From positions 180,001 through 244,000 of the forward strand of contig WPIO01000208.1 in assembly GCA_009760855.2 (NCBI GenBank): a stretch of DNA of 64,000 nt, given 5' to 3'. This stretch comes from Cristatella mucedo (Eukaryota; Bryozoa; Phylactolaemata; Cristatellidae). Below, one piece after another: positions 1 to 11,189 of this stretch; positions within the stretch are counted from its first letter, which is position 1; the number at the start of each line of letters is the position of its first letter. The translations under genes were made by a program, and so were the position numbers. The notes below the pieces were generated by a model. It worked only from the letters and a program-made list of their open reading frames with translations, did no database searches and was not told where the DNA came from.

Positions 1-524
1 TCTCTCTCTGGACGGGGGAACTGCAGCAGCCCTTTAGTATGTAATATTATGTAAACAATGTGCGGAGACGATGACTCGTTTGAGCTCAATTCTCTCAATT
101 CATCCATCTCTCAATTCTGATTGAATGATCTCAATTAGAATTTCATTCAATCCCTCTCATTGCTCTAGCCAGTTTCAGGCAAGCTTGAAGCACTGACGAA
201 CAACGGACGCTATGAAGTTGTAAGCATTACGGTAGCTAGGTGATTTTTCTAGCTTAAGATTGTATTAATCAAGGCTGAATAAGACTGTTTGCGTATTCGC
301 AAACTTTGAAATGCGGCAGCCTAAACGCTTGACACAAAATTCTATTACTTCGCCACTCGAGCCGAGTTTTTAGTAGCTTTACTGAATATTTGTTAGTAGC
401 ATTACTGAACATATTTTTATTTTTACCCCCAAGTTTGCAGTTTGCAACAGCTGCGGTGGCTGCAAAGATGGCGGTGCTAACAGCAGCGGATGAATAAATA
501 AATAATAAATCCAAGCTGATTAAA
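1..524. other. Unassigned sequence
   Basis: No coding, RNA or repeat family signal that I can support. Short GA/CT runs occur at the very start, and a few ATG-opened frames are short and unlike the rest of the coding material. Confidence 0.5.
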
Positions 525-672
525 CAGCCTCTTTTTGTAGAGCGACAGAAGAGCCTTTACGGCTATCACCACCGCTTGCGGTGGCGATAAAGAATCGCCC
601 ACCATAGGAATCAAACCCACGACCTCGGGACCGAGATCGTGAAAGCAACCACCTTACCTAGTGTGCCAGAGC
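525..672 (-). mobile_element. SINE-B copy (tRNA-derived)
   Basis: Read on the minus strand this matches the copy at 7685-7850: a tRNA-like head with a B-box-like segment and a duplicated 'gacctcgg' motif, then a GC-rich stem (cgccaccgcaagcggtggtg-like), then a body ending near 'gacagaagag'. The head resembles a pol III A/B-box promoter, so this is a short interspersed element and not a tRNA gene: there is no complete cloverleaf. Confidence 0.75.
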
Positions 673-1867
673 AGAGACGCTAGTGGAGGCGGCAGCTGCG
701 GCGGCAGGAGGAGCTTAGGTATCGGCATCCGTCTAAATCAAAGAACTCTTGCGATCCAAGTAGGCGTATTACATGGCAGATTAAAAATCCATAATGCATC
801 GCAGAGACGGTGTTTCATATAGCCAGAACTTGAATGCATTACGCGTTGTGATAAATGAAGAGTTTATTTTTACTTCTGTCGTCATATGCGTTGCTAAAAG
901 TTGCTAGCAGTTAGTATTTTAGCTCGTGGTCACGCACAGTCACATTCGGCATGCGGCAACCCTGCGCTTTTGTAGATCAATATTGTGTGCTTACCTAGTA
1001 TGTTTATGCGTTAACGGCGAACGAGGTCTTTTTTGACCAAAAAATAAAAGTATTGATAACAAATTCTTATTATTCATCAATTAAGAGTTGCCACCATCTT
1101 GGACAGAAGTGATGAAAAATGGCGATCAGACGCGGTCAATCTGATCACGTGCGTAAGCAATAACCCGAAAACGTTGATTAATTTCGGAAAGCAAAGGCAG
1201 CCCTACAACTACAACTGCAAGTCGTCACAAACCGGGTCAAGCACGCGTACGCAATGAGCGTAATGTTGACGAAGGAAAGCCAAATGGCGCCGCTAGACGC
1301 CGAAGTGGGACGCGGAATGATATAATCTCCACCGCGAGCACCTGCGCACTGCGACCAAGACCGAGAGAGACGACGTTCGTGATGCGACGCCTGTCGCGCT
1401 GTCGCCGGATCTGCCGGAGCTGCAGCTAGAGCCAGGCTTACGCCACTGCGGCCGGAAGGCGAGGTTGACGTTATCCCGATTAACTGATCCGATTGCGCTG
1501 GCCTTGTCGATTTTTCCTGCTCACGTGGCTCACGGGGATCGCGGCCGCTGGTATTCAGCCGCTAAGGAAACAAAAGCGAGATCCCCATTGAACTATGCAA
1601 GCTATTTAGTAAGCTAATTTTACAGCAACGGACTGAAGTGACGTTGAAATGGGCGAACGAACGAACGAATGAATGAGTGAAGACCAATAAATGGCATGCG
1701 TTCGCGACGTCACTTTACTTCCTGCCGCGAAAAGCAGTTTCTGCGTCGGGACCGAATAGGCAAACTAACTGCCGACAGAGAAGCCTACGTTGCTGGTGCT
1801 TGGTGCACATAGCGGACTTTGAGAACGACGCAGAACAAAATAGCTTACTTTACGACCTCGTGTTGTG
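673..1867. other. Unassigned sequence
   Basis: About 1.2 kb without a credible open frame or a repeat recognisable elsewhere in the window. AT-rich up to about 1100, more GC-rich from 1240 to 1560. Confidence 0.5.
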
Positions 1868-1985
1868 TGTGCAGCGGCAGAAGAGACTTAACGGCTATAG
1901 ACGCCGCATGCAGTGGGCAATAAATGGTCGCCCACTGCCGAGCCCGAACCCACGGCCCGGGTCGTGTGGAGCGAGTTCCTGCGAC
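1868..1985 (-). mobile_element. SINE-B fragment
   Basis: Diverged minus-strand copy of the SINE-B family. It keeps the 'ggcagaagag...acggctat' body, the 'gtgggcaat...gcccac' stem and part of the tRNA-like head ('cgaacccacg'). Confidence 0.6.
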
Positions 1986-2184
1986 GGATGCAGATGAGCA
2001 AGAGACCGGGAAACGTTAAACGAACCAAGCGTTTCAAGCAAATATCCGCGGGTCGGTAGAGAGCGCAGCTGATATGTTTTCGTGCTCGCGCTTTCGCGTT
2101 CATGCATGCTTGCTTTAGCCCCTGTGCAAGTGAGGAAGTGTCAACAAGGAAAGTCTAGCAGGATAAGAACAACGATCAGTCTGG

Positions 2185-3249
2185 CAGACGAGGCACTGGC
2201 ATAGTTCATATCGCACTCGTCCGGTCGTGTTCAATCTGCGTCATGTGGTGGTAGGGTCTCATCCACCAGGCCAGTCACCTGTGGAGTCCCACAAGGGTTC
2301 GCCCTCGGTCCTCTGCTGTTCTTGATTTACATTGAACCTCTTGGAAATGTGATTTGGGTCCATGGAATCGGCAATCACTTTTATCTGAAGATAATCAGCA
2401 GTATTAGCCAGTTAAAAATTTTATTAAAGGTAAAAATATTAACAGACGCTAGCGACCGTGTTGAACGGCATGCTGTGGGCACTGTACCCGTAGCCAAGAC
2501 TGAGACTCAGCTCCACAGTCAAATCAGCCTATTTTCAGCTTCATAACATTGCTAAAATTCGGGCTTGTTTAGATAAGGATACCATGTCCAAGTTGGTCCA
2601 TGCATTCGTGACATCCCGTCTCGACTTCTGCAACTGACTGCTTGTTGGCCTACCGGCTTGTGCAATCAGGCGATTGCAGCTGGTGCAAAACTCTACAGCT
2701 AGACTTGTCTGTCGTGAGCGTCTCAGTTGCCACATCACACCACTTCTCGCCGACCTGCACTGGCTACCAGTCAAGCAACGGATTTACATCAAGGTTTTGT
2801 GGCTCACTTTTAGGTCTCTTTATTCTTTGGCTCCAGTCTATCTCTCTGATCTACTCCCCCACCAGGCCAAGCATCGTACCACCAGCTTTTCGGAATCCAG
2901 CAGTTTACCAATACCTCGTACAAACCTCAAATCCTTTGGCGACCGTGGATTTAGTTCGTATGCTCCCAAAGCCTGGAACTCACTCCCGACTTGCGTCAGA
3001 ACATCCCCTGACTTGAACACATTAAAAAAAAATTAAAAACACACCTATTTGGAGCGGCATTTAGTGGGTTCCTGTGATTAGTCCTTGATGTGCTTATGCG
3101 TGCTGACACTGTGCATGCTGCCACTAACCACGTTTGCATACTGACCCTGTGCCTGTCACCCCTAACCATGTTACTCATTTTGTTTGTTTATCAAGCATGA
3201 TATTACTCACATTCAATTACATTTCCCTTTGCAGCAAATGTAAAGCGCC

Positions 3250-3310
<61 letters not shown>

Positions 3311-3360
3311 AGTTCTCTGAAGGCGCTTTATCAAGTGCATTATTATTATTATATTCGGCT
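2185..3360 (+). mobile_element. LINE-A, 5'-truncated CR1/L2-like non-LTR retrotransposon
   Basis: A broken copy of the main LINE family here. At about 2270-2340 the translation carries the reverse-transcriptase box C-G-V-P-Q-G-x-x-L-G-P-L-L-F. The catalytic Y-A-D-D region that should follow is lost, and the frame changes around 2400-2560. From about 2580 to 3036 the conserved C-terminal region of CR1/L2-type proteins is readable (LVQNSTARLVC; LHWLPVKQRIYIK; AWNSLPTCVRTSPDL), with one in-frame stop near 2636. The 3' end is the family stem-loop (aagcgcct ... aggcgctt), its loop expanded by a GA microsatellite, followed by a short ATT-type tail. Clearly dead. Clade placement rests on remembered C-terminal motifs and was not tested with a tree. 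Confidence 0.85.
3251..3307. repeat. (GA)n microsatellite inside the LINE-A tail
   Basis: About 28 uninterrupted GA units. They sit exactly where other LINE-A tails carry a short 'agaaagaga' between the two halves of the terminal stem-loop, so the array probably grew from that seed. Confidence 0.95.
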
Positions 3361-3364
3361 TTGC

Positions 3365-4005
3365 GAACATAGGATGCCGCGTTAGCTGGCCCGCCTCCTA
3401 CGAATTCCGCCGACCGACGGTAGCGACGCGGCTGCGAGTCGGCATACGCGTGCCTGCGAAATCGCAGCCGCGTCGCTCTCGCCGCGCGAACGCTCGAGCG
3501 ACGAGTGGGAGCTGAGCGTGTGCTCGCCTCGTTCGAGAGGCGAGCGGGCGCGCCGCGCGCCACGGCCAAGAACGCCGCGTCGAGCCGTCGAAAGGCGCTA
3601 CGCAGAGTTCCAAACGCTTCCCACCAGAGGCCGAGAGAACTATGGGCGGATTGCGACGCCGAAGGAGGCGGCTCTGGGACGGACGAACGGGGGAGGAACA
3701 AGGCTAATAATAAGGCCAAGATCCGCTGGCGATTTTCGAAACTTTTGCCGAAAGCAAGCAGTGACAAAAAGCCAAGAAAGCGTACTGGCGAAACTTGCTG
3801 TTATCGAAGGCTTACGAACGCTCGCACACGAACGCCGCCGCTTCGCTGTGCCGCAAGGAATGACGAGCCTGCATGAGCTCGCCAGCGTTTGTGACTCGGC
3901 AGAACAGTATTGCCACGGGGTCCTGGTGGGTGCTCCGTCTCCGAGGGTCTCTCCTCTCATGGTGGGGAGGCGTGGCTTTTCTTCATTAAATATATAGGCA
4001 AATAA
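3365..4005. other. CpG-rich unassigned block
   Basis: Very CpG-rich from about 3380 to 3660, with overlapping arginine/alanine-rich frames on both strands that look like by-products of base composition. No domain or splice structure stands out. Confidence 0.4.
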
Positions 4006-4144
4006 TTTATAATTCATTTGCAGAGCCCCTTAAGAGAACTTGATATCCATTCAGGCACTTCAAATTTGCCACGGGGCTCGAGCCCGCGACCTCGGCCAGA
4101 CCGCGGTCGGGGTGAGCACCGTAACCGCTGAGCCAAACCAGCGG
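4006..4144 (-). mobile_element. SINE-A copy (tRNA-derived)
   Basis: Nearly full-length minus-strand copy. On the minus strand: A-box-like 'tggctcagcggttacggtg', then 'gaccgcggtctggccgagg', B-box-like 'gggctcgagcccc', then the 3' part with 'tgaatggatatcaagttctcttaaggggct' and a short AT-rich end. The 3' part resembles the LINE-A tail. Confidence 0.85.
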
Positions 4145-5681
4145 ACATTTTAGCCAGTCCGACCTCTTTATGCCAGTCCGACCTCTGCGGTGCAATGGCG
4201 CCGTCGATGGAGGCTCAATTTAGCACTGAATGGATCGATGTGAATGATTTCGTCTTCTCCGCCGGCTTTAACGAATCCGCGACAGCCAATCAATTTAAAG
4301 GCTCAAGCAACGGCTTAGCTTCGCGCTTGAAAAAGCTTACGGGGCCCCAATAGGCTCCTATTGGTCGGTTTCAGAACGTAACTCGGAGCCGGGTTGGTGA
4401 ACCAAGTAATGTTTTCACCAGCCCGCGCGCTCGTAGCCCGCATGGTCGCTGCTTTAAGGCATTGCAACTGAGGACCTCATTGTAGCTATCTTTAGAAAAA
4501 TGCGTTTTCGCATCTGGAGCAATTGGCTGAATCTGAAACCGCGGATACAAACGGATTGTGTAGCGGCGATTCAATGGCAGTGCGTTCGCCGCACTTCGTA
4601 CCCCTTCGTACGGTAGGTCTTCGCGGGCTCGCGTCCAGCAGCGGGCAATCCCTCGTCGCCCACCGGATGCCGGGCCGGCGATGGCCGCTAAGCCTCCACT
4701 GTTCCGATGTAGACGAAGGCTGCTGTTTGAGCAGCCTTCCTCGTTCGTTACATCTGAACTGAACTAGGCAGCCTGCATGCCGCCGCTTGTAGCGGAGCCG
4801 GTCACTGCGGATGCGCAGCCAATGGAGCGGACGAAGTCCTTGGCCTTGAAACGCTAGGCTAGCGACCCAAAGAGCGGCGTCAAAGCGCGCGACTACTTCC
4901 GGCAGTAGCGGAACGCGGCATTGACGAAGAGCGAGCCAGTACCGACAGGTTTGAAATGCGTGCCGCCGCCGCTGCCGCCGCTACTCTGTCGTTCGCTTCC
5001 GGTACGATGGCGCCGCAGCTGATTCTTCGCAAGCGCAGCGCTCGTAGCGGCGCCGGTCCCGGACGACGCAGGAGAAATGCCGGCGGCCTTGTCTGAGCTG
5101 CAGCGATGCAAGCGTTTGGGCGCAACGTCGATTCACTCAGCTATGCTGACCATGACGTAACGCTGAAGCGACGAAGAGCGCCCATAACTAAAGACAATGA
5201 GTAGGCGTCAATAGCATAGACCATTCCGCAGTCATGTAGAGCTAACAGCGTCCAGCACCGGCGTCCATAGCGTGCAGCAACTCTCTTAAGACGCCCAAAC
5301 CGCAAATGGACCACCTTGCTGCAAGACTAGAGCACAATATTTACTGCCTATTACGTGCAGTCAGCGTTAATTCCGCCAGACTCTTGATTATCTATCGAGA
5401 AACCGATTTCTAGTCGCTGTAATTCAGAGACCGCGAGTAATAAATATCTCGGCAATCACAATCTGGCCAATGAAGCGCGCTGAAGTCTCACTGCGAAACG
5501 CTTTAAGGCAGGAAATATGGCTCCCTGTAGCTAACTTCTGGAATAGACGAGTCGTGCCTGTTTGTTACGCAAGGGCGTAGTCGAATTTTTTTCCGGCCAC
5601 TGAACGTCGAACGTGGTGCGCGTTGCTTGAATTTCAACGACTTCTCTTCTAGACTAAACGGAAAAGCTCTCCTTAGCCTAA
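4145..5681. other. Unassigned; CpG-rich 4560-5110
   Basis: No supported gene. The CpG-rich stretch 4560-5110 gives alanine/arginine-rich frames on both strands. It could be a promoter region, but no first exon can be argued from sequence. Confidence 0.4.
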
Positions 5682-5775
5682 TAATAATAATAATGATGCC
5701 TATGATAAAGCATCATCAGAGAACTTAATCTCTCTCTAGGCGCTTTACATTTGCTGCAAAGGGAAATGCAATTGA
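5682..5775 (-). mobile_element. LINE-A 3' tail only
   Basis: Minus-strand remnant of the LINE-A terminus: TAA-type repeat, 'aagcatcatcagagaacttaatctctctctaggcgctttacatttgctgcaaag'. All coding sequence has been lost through 5' truncation. Confidence 0.85.
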
Positions 5776-6726
5776 ATTGTGAGTAAAATCATGCTTCAAC
5801 CAGCTATTTGAAGTCAAATTCTATTAAATCTGTTCACCATAGCAATTAGGTGAACTCTCAAAATTCGTTAAGAGGCCTCTAGCTCCGAGCCACCCGGAAC
5901 ACTTCTTAGTATGCACTAAAAAACAAACACGCACCCCTTATTGAAAAGGCTGCGCCTGCCGCCAAGCAGACATCGATAAACCTTTCTAGAAATAGTTACT
6001 CACCAAATCTGAAAATATGCTGTCAATAAGTACAGCAACACTCCTCAAAAAGCATTCACTGCTTCAGCTCGGAACATTGGTTTTTGAGCAGTAACTTAAT
6101 TTGCGAAAACCTTTCTAAAAGCCTTTTGCTCCGCACCGCAAGTTCGTAAGCATGGAAGCCTCGTCCGATGCGCTAATGACAAAATTGAAATTCACGCTCT
6201 TATTAGATTGAGCAGGAGGGCGCGGACGCGGAGGGCGAGCCGCTCCGGCCGAGGCCCTTTCATTTACCGAAGGTGAGCTAAGCTAGCAGGCCCATAAAAA
6301 TACGGCTACCGCACCTGGCCGGGCTCCGTGAACTTGCGACGGCGACAGGCGTGTAGTGTCACTGTGCGCACACACTGTACATTCGATCATATTACTCGAT
6401 AAACCCCTAGGCTTGGTAACCCCCCTCTCCGCAATCTTCCTGGCGGCCGCCAGGAAGAGACTTCAGGCCATCGGGAGTTGGGCCACCCCGGCTTAATCGA
6501 TATCGTTTTTTTTTTACGCGACTGCCGTAACTTGCTAGAGGAGCAGAAACGGCTCGCCTAGTACGCACGCAGGTCGCTGCTGTGCAGCACTCACCTGGAG
6601 CTGATTTAAAAAGTCAAATTTTTTGCTAATTCCTTCGCTGGATGGTCGACCTAAGAGAAAAGAGGCTTGGAGCTGGAGCAAAGAAGGTTTGCCTCACGGA
6701 ACGCTCGTTAGTTGGCGCCTACCTAG

Positions 6727-6732
<6 letters not shown>
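5776..6732. other. Unassigned sequence
   Basis: No coding or repeat-family signal. An inverted pair (cctggcggccgccagg) lies near 6439-6454. Confidence 0.45.

Positions 6733-6766
<34 letters not shown>
6733..6766. repeat. (CT)n microsatellite
   Basis: About 17 CT units in unassigned sequence. Open frames that cross it are composition artefacts. Confidence 0.9.
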
Positions 6767-6769
<3 letters not shown>

Positions 6770-7080
6770 TTTCTCTTCTCTGGAGACTCGGAGAGCAGAG
6801 CGTCACTTTCAGGGTGCGCCACTTGCCGGCGGGCTTCGTGGCGTGCCTTTCCTTCGCAAATATTCCTAAACCTCTTTCTAGCAGATTTGGTTGACTCTTC
6901 TGCCAGCATATGTAGGGATTCTTCCGCAGATAAAGCGCCGATGGGATATGTTTCTCGGATTCTCTAAAACCATGGTGTAGCCCACTTTTTTTGTGTGGAA
7001 AGCCTTGATAAAGGCCGAAAGAGCCCATCTCAGAGGCCATTTGAAATGGAAGCCTTTTAAAATGCCATCACAAAAAGGCT

Positions 7081-7165
7081 GGTAACCCCCCTTGTGTAGC
7101 TGCATACTGGTGACTTCCCCCTGTGTGTAGCTGCATACTGGTGACCCCCCTTTGCGTAGCTGCGA
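7081..7165. repeat. Short tandem repeat, about 33 bp, 2.5 copies
   Basis: The motif 'gtagctgcatactggtgac' recurs with C-rich spacers (near 7097, 7127 and, partial, 7157). Confidence 0.8.
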
Positions 7166-7684
7166 AGCTCCTGCGAAAATCACTCGACTGGTTTGCGAAA
7201 CCCCATCTGAGAGCTACTGGTTAATCTCTAATCTAAGGAAATGTCTTGAAGCTTCGCACTGAAGACGCTCCTTCAGGACGAGTGCTGCCGCTTAGCCACT
7301 ACAAAATTGCTCCCCTCCCCCAGCTCCCCGCAGTAGTCTCGCACCTGCAAATTCTCTTTAGAATTACCCATTTAATAAAAATCGGACCCCAATTTAAAGA
7401 GCTCAAATTCTCGCGAATTCCCTTTGCTTCGAGGGTCTCTTTAGACCTCCCCAAAAAGACTGCAGCCTCTAGGCAACTTCAAAAATACGATCGCTGTATT
7501 AGCCGACGGGGCCTTCTCGGGCACGGAGTTCCAAGTCACGACGGTTTTGCACCTTGGTCTCACACCAATTAAGCCTTAGAAACTACATAAAGTAGCAATT
7601 CAGATAGATAGCTATCCGGCTGGGCTGATCAAATTCCCACACCTCTTCTCTCCTTCAATCTCCCTTCCACACGAGTGTAAGAGA
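7166..7684. other. Unassigned sequence
   Basis: One 108-codon frame (7246-7572, plus) has no recognisable domain and no supporting context; I see nothing else. Confidence 0.4.
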
Positions 7685-7850
7685 GCCGTAATGGCTCACT
7701 AGGTAAGGCGGTTGCTTTTCACGACCTCGGCCCCGAGGTCGTGGGCTCGAATCCTGCAGTGGGCGATCCTTTATCGCCACTGCAAGCGGTGGTGATAGCC
7801 GGAAAGGCTCTTCTGTCGCTATACAAAAGAGGCTGTTAAATCAGCTAGCA
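7685..7850 (+). mobile_element. SINE-B copy (best preserved)
   Basis: Reference copy for the family in this window. Head 'taatggctcactaggtaagg' (A-box-like), 'cacgacctcggccccgaggtcgtg' hairpin, B-box-like 'gggctcgaatcc', body with 'gcaagcggtggtgatagccg' and 'cttctgtcgctatacaaaag'. The element ends in an AT-rich stretch. Confidence 0.8.
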
Positions 7851-7861
7851 CTTATTTTTAT

Positions 7862-7998
7862 TTAGAGAGGGGAAGAGAGAGAGAGTGAGAGAGAGAAAGA
7901 GAGGGAGGTTAAGGAGGGAGGAAGAGGAAAGAGACAGAAATCGAGGAAGATTGACAGAGTGATGATGAGAGGGAGAGAAGGTGGGGAGAGAGAAGGAA
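7862..7998. repeat. Impure GA-rich purine tract
   Basis: Polypurine run of GA/GGA/GAAA units directly after the SINE-B copy. Confidence 0.85.
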
Positions 7999-8589
7999 GA
8001 CGTTGGCTGTCTGCATCGACTGTACCGAAATTCCTGAATCGCACGACAACAGCGAACTCAAGTTTCCGTATCGGCGACTGTCTTAGAATTTGTTAAACTA
8101 TTGAGGTTGCTAGTTCGATAAGCTACGTTAGCTATCAGCGTTTTAAGCACTTGGGCGTACACGAGTCGTGATCATAGATTCTTGGGATGTCCATGTCACT
8201 CATCTAGTCTTGCAGTGCATCGGTGGCTTGGCTCAGCCCTGTCTCACCAAGCTGTGTGCATGAGCAGCATTACCACCTGCCTCTCATATCCGTGTTTTTA
8301 TTGAGGCTCAGTTTGAGGAGCAGCCCCGACACAGTGGCATATTAGATTATTCTTTAAACTCCTAAAGGTTGGTCCCAGGCCGAGTGAGAGCTTACATTGC
8401 CAATGGTTAAGTTTACCTTAGGAAAGCAGAGATGCTTTAGATGGCAAGCATGATTGGCCAAACGGCCTTTCGTAGGAGCTTGGCTGGTATAGATGGGAGG
8501 GCCATGACTTGCAATACCTGGAGTTGTAGTGAACCACTACAGATTCGATATGCAAAGCTAACCGTGACTCCACGCAAATTTGAAAGTAT

Positions 8590-9205
8590 GCTAATTAAAT
8601 GCAATGTAATGTATCTCCGTCTGTAACTCCACAAGGTCTGGCTGAGGTCGTGGGCTTGAGCCCCGAGGCATGTTTTCTTGGGGGGGCTATACAAATGAAT
8701 TATATATACATTTTTTATTTTAAAGCCACAAAGACTATGTGGGTGCTAAGCATGAGAGTTTTCTATAGCACACTCACAGCCTAAGCGACTTTCGGTATGC
8801 ATTCGGTAGCCAACAGACTTCGTCTCACGAAACAAAGAGAAAGTGGCAAGCATAGCTGAGTCAGACGAGCAGTAATGGTAGTGAGTAGCATGGAAGTAGC
8901 AGTCCACGACGGCTGGAAAGGATTCGCCATAATCGGCAGAGAGAGAGAGACGATGTCGTTGAGTAAGAATTATGGAACCGAGTTACGAAGTGTAGGACCT
9001 GCATAGCCCAAGCTTTTGTCGTCAACCGTCTTAATGTAGGGAAATGGAACAGCTAATTTATTGTCGATAAAGAACCTAAGTGCAGGTAAAGGCTGAAACT
9101 GGTGAGGCAGTTCAGCTAGGTATGAAGTAGCCAAGCCGTGGCTGGCCTTGCGGGTCAGCATAAGAGCTTTATTCGTACCGTCAAAGCTTTCTATGAGAAG
9201 CATAA
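8590..9205 (-). mobile_element. LINE-B 3' fragment, split by a SINE-A
   Basis: Minus-strand copy of the second LINE family (compare 35539-36125). The encoded C-terminus reads KALMLTRKASHGLATSY and DNKLAVPFPYIKTVDD, followed by its 3' untranslated region ending in '...aactccac / ccacaaag...' around the SINE insertion. 5'-truncated. Confidence 0.8.
8632..8716 (+). mobile_element. SINE-A fragment nested in LINE-B
   Basis: Lacks the tRNA head and most of the body. It keeps 'ggtctggctgaggtcgtggg', the B-box-like 'gcttgagcccc' and the '...ggggctatacaaatgaattatata' end. A 'ccacaa' motif on each side (about 8628 and 8726) looks like a target duplication in the LINE-B 3' region. Confidence 0.75.
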
Positions 9206-9468
9206 GTATCCAACCGATCTCGGCCTCGTCGTTCCGAGCTGCTCAGTAGATATGCAGTTGCACGTCGATCCGTGCTCTCCGACTGCCTGGACTCCTCGGA
9301 AATTCTTGTAACAGAATGAATCCTTCTAGGACCTATGCAATCCACATAACACTGGGAATGTTCTGAAGACGCAGCCTCGATTCAGGACGATGTTGTTGAG
9401 ATGGAAAAGAGTACCAGTTAATGCAGGTTATAGACCTTACGTGTCCCATCCTTCCTCATGCCCACCTC
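9206..9468. other. Unassigned sequence
   Basis: No signal apart from its position downstream of gene A's proposed last exon. Confidence 0.3.
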
Positions 9469-9749
9469 CTATAGCAGAGGGACAAGCGAACATAGGTCGA
9501 ATAAACTCTCAATTGCAGCAAGAAAATCTCCTAGGACGCAAAACAGACATTGTGCCAATCTGAGGATTGTCCGTGCTCGTGAAGCTAGCCGATTGCTGGA
9601 GCCTAAGCCAGGATTCTGCCACCGGGTAGGCATGTCCATGACCCTCGCCTGACCAAGGTATACCTCCAGGTGATTTTGAGGGTTCTCGATCAAGATCATA
9701 TATTCTTCTGGGAGACAAGGCTGACATCCGGCTGGGCAACATTGTTCAG
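9469..9749 (-). CDS. Gene A, candidate cytoplasmic-tail exon
   Basis: Candidate third exon of gene A. A splice acceptor (cgctctctag) is followed by two bases and then an open frame to the stop at 9469-9471; this is the phase needed by the membrane exon at 10408-10629, which leaves one base. The predicted tail starts with a cysteine cluster (C-C-P-A-G-C-Q-P-C), which could be palmitoylated next to the membrane, followed by E-E-Y-M-I-L-I. A possible further donor (gag|gtatac) lies about 90 bases in, so the coding part may be shorter. Phase agreement has a one-in-three chance of being accidental, and the sequence matches nothing I recognise. Confidence 0.35.
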
Positions 9750-10077
9750 CTAGAGAGCGAATCGGCCTACACCTCACAGGCCCTGAGCTCGCCGGCCTCA
9801 ACGTCGGGCGGCGGCAGACGAGCAGGGGCGGCTGTAGCCTCTGCAGGTCCGCGTTCTGTGTCTCGCTGCTGCTCCTCAATGCTCAGCAGCTGCAGCTCGT
9901 TGTCCGGCTGGCGTGACCCTGACCCTGCAAGAGCAGACGGCTGCTCACAGCCTCACTCGCAGCGCGGCTGCAGTGTGACGAGATGAACGATTCACAATAC
10001 CGCTCTGCCGAAGCTGAAGAGAAGCAGCAGCCTCTGGCAACACTGCTGCAATCGCCGGGATGGGCTAATATAAATAT

Positions 10078-10190
10078 AATTCAATTGTATAGAGCCCCGA
10101 TAGAACTTAATCTCTATTCAGTTGCTTCACGTATGCCTCCGGGCTCGAGCCCACGACCTCAGCCAGACCTTGGTCGGGGGGGGGGGTCGG
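10078..10190 (-). mobile_element. SINE-A copy
   Basis: Minus-strand copy: AT-rich end, 'tagagccccgatagaacttaatctctattcag', B-box-like 'gggctcgagccca', 'cctcagccagaccttggtcg', then an eleven-G run replacing the A-box end. Confidence 0.8.
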
Positions 10191-10407
10191 GCTGACAGGC
10201 TCGACTGGGGCAGTGGGCAGTGGGTGCACGAGGAGGAGCTTGCGGATCGTTGCTGCAGCGATGCACTGATGCAGCGTTCACTGCTCCAGAGCATCGCGCT
10301 TAGGCGCCATGAGAGGTCTAGCGCCACCACCAGCATCTCGCAGCAGAGACGGGTATTAGTGGAAGCGTTGCGCATGCGATCGCGACAATGGCCCGAGGTC
10401 CACTCAC

Positions 10408-10629
10408 CCCGATCCAAGATGGCCTGGCTGCCTGTATGCTGACGAATGACAAAGACGGCAGCAAGGATCAATGCGACCACCAGTGGCACCATGACGCTCA
10501 CCAGCGCAGTGCCCTCGGTGCCGAGTCTTGCGGTGGTCGGCTGCTGCGGCTGACCGGACTGCGGTCGCTCAATGGATGACTGCCCAGATGGAGGCAAAAG
10601 CTGGCCGCGAGCATCTGCGCATGAGATGC
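10408..10629 (-). CDS. Gene A, transmembrane exon
   Basis: Second recognised exon of gene A. After an acceptor (cgccgttgcag) it starts with two bases that complete the Gly codon split at the donor of the cysteine exon (14263). It encodes a Ser/Gln/Pro-rich linker, then one hydrophobic helix (VSVMVPLVVALILAAVFVI) followed by basic residues R-Q-H, and ends at a consensus donor (ggg|gtgagt), again phase 1. A second acceptor about 15 bases further in would keep the same phase. This predicts a type I single-pass membrane protein. The gap to the cysteine exon is 3.6 kb and holds LINE-A, SINE-A and SINE-B insertions. No family is recognised beyond its paralogues in this window. Confidence 0.6.
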
Positions 10630-10769
10630 CTGCAACGGCGATGGTGCTGCCTTCAAGCAGAGGTCGGCATGGGAGACATGCACTAACATACCGAGCAAGT
10701 CTGCTGGCTCTGAAAACGGAGACGGCCATTTTCCCGTGTCTCACCGCGAGGCCTCGAACTGCCACTCGA

Positions 10770-10900
10770 GATATATATACAATTCATTTGTATAGCACGC
10801 CAAGAGAACTAAATCTATTCCGGCACTTCACATATGCCTCAGGGCTCGAGCCCGCGACCTCAGCCAGACCTTAGTCGGGGCGAGAGCACCTTAACCGTGT
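10770..10900 (-). mobile_element. SINE-A copy
   Basis: Minus-strand copy inside the gene A intron, with the AT-rich end, 'gagaactaaatctattccgg', B-box-like 'gggctcgagcccg' and 'ggggcgagagcaccttaacc' A-box side. Confidence 0.85.
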
Positions 10901-11189
10901 CACAGTTCGCCAGGCAGCTACCTGTCTCTCTTGCAGAAGCCACCCTCCCCACCCCAGCCGATGGCCCTCGATTCCACTCGACTGCATGACGCACTTTGAG
11001 CAAAGAGGCTCGGGCAAAATGCATGGCAGATGCGCGACTTCACAATGGGAAGGTGAAAGCGATTCGGCAAAACGGTGTGCAGCAACAGCAGATGACGGCC
11101 GGAGCTGCTGATGCTGAATCGCGGTCAATCAGGCGATCACTAGGGGCATATGCATATGGGTGAGTGTGCATCATGTATGTATGTTTTAG

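Noticed and set aside
3249-3767. 172-codon minus-strand frame, Arg/Ala-rich
   Set aside because: CpG-rich composition opens frames on both strands; no domain, no splice context, and it runs into the GA array.
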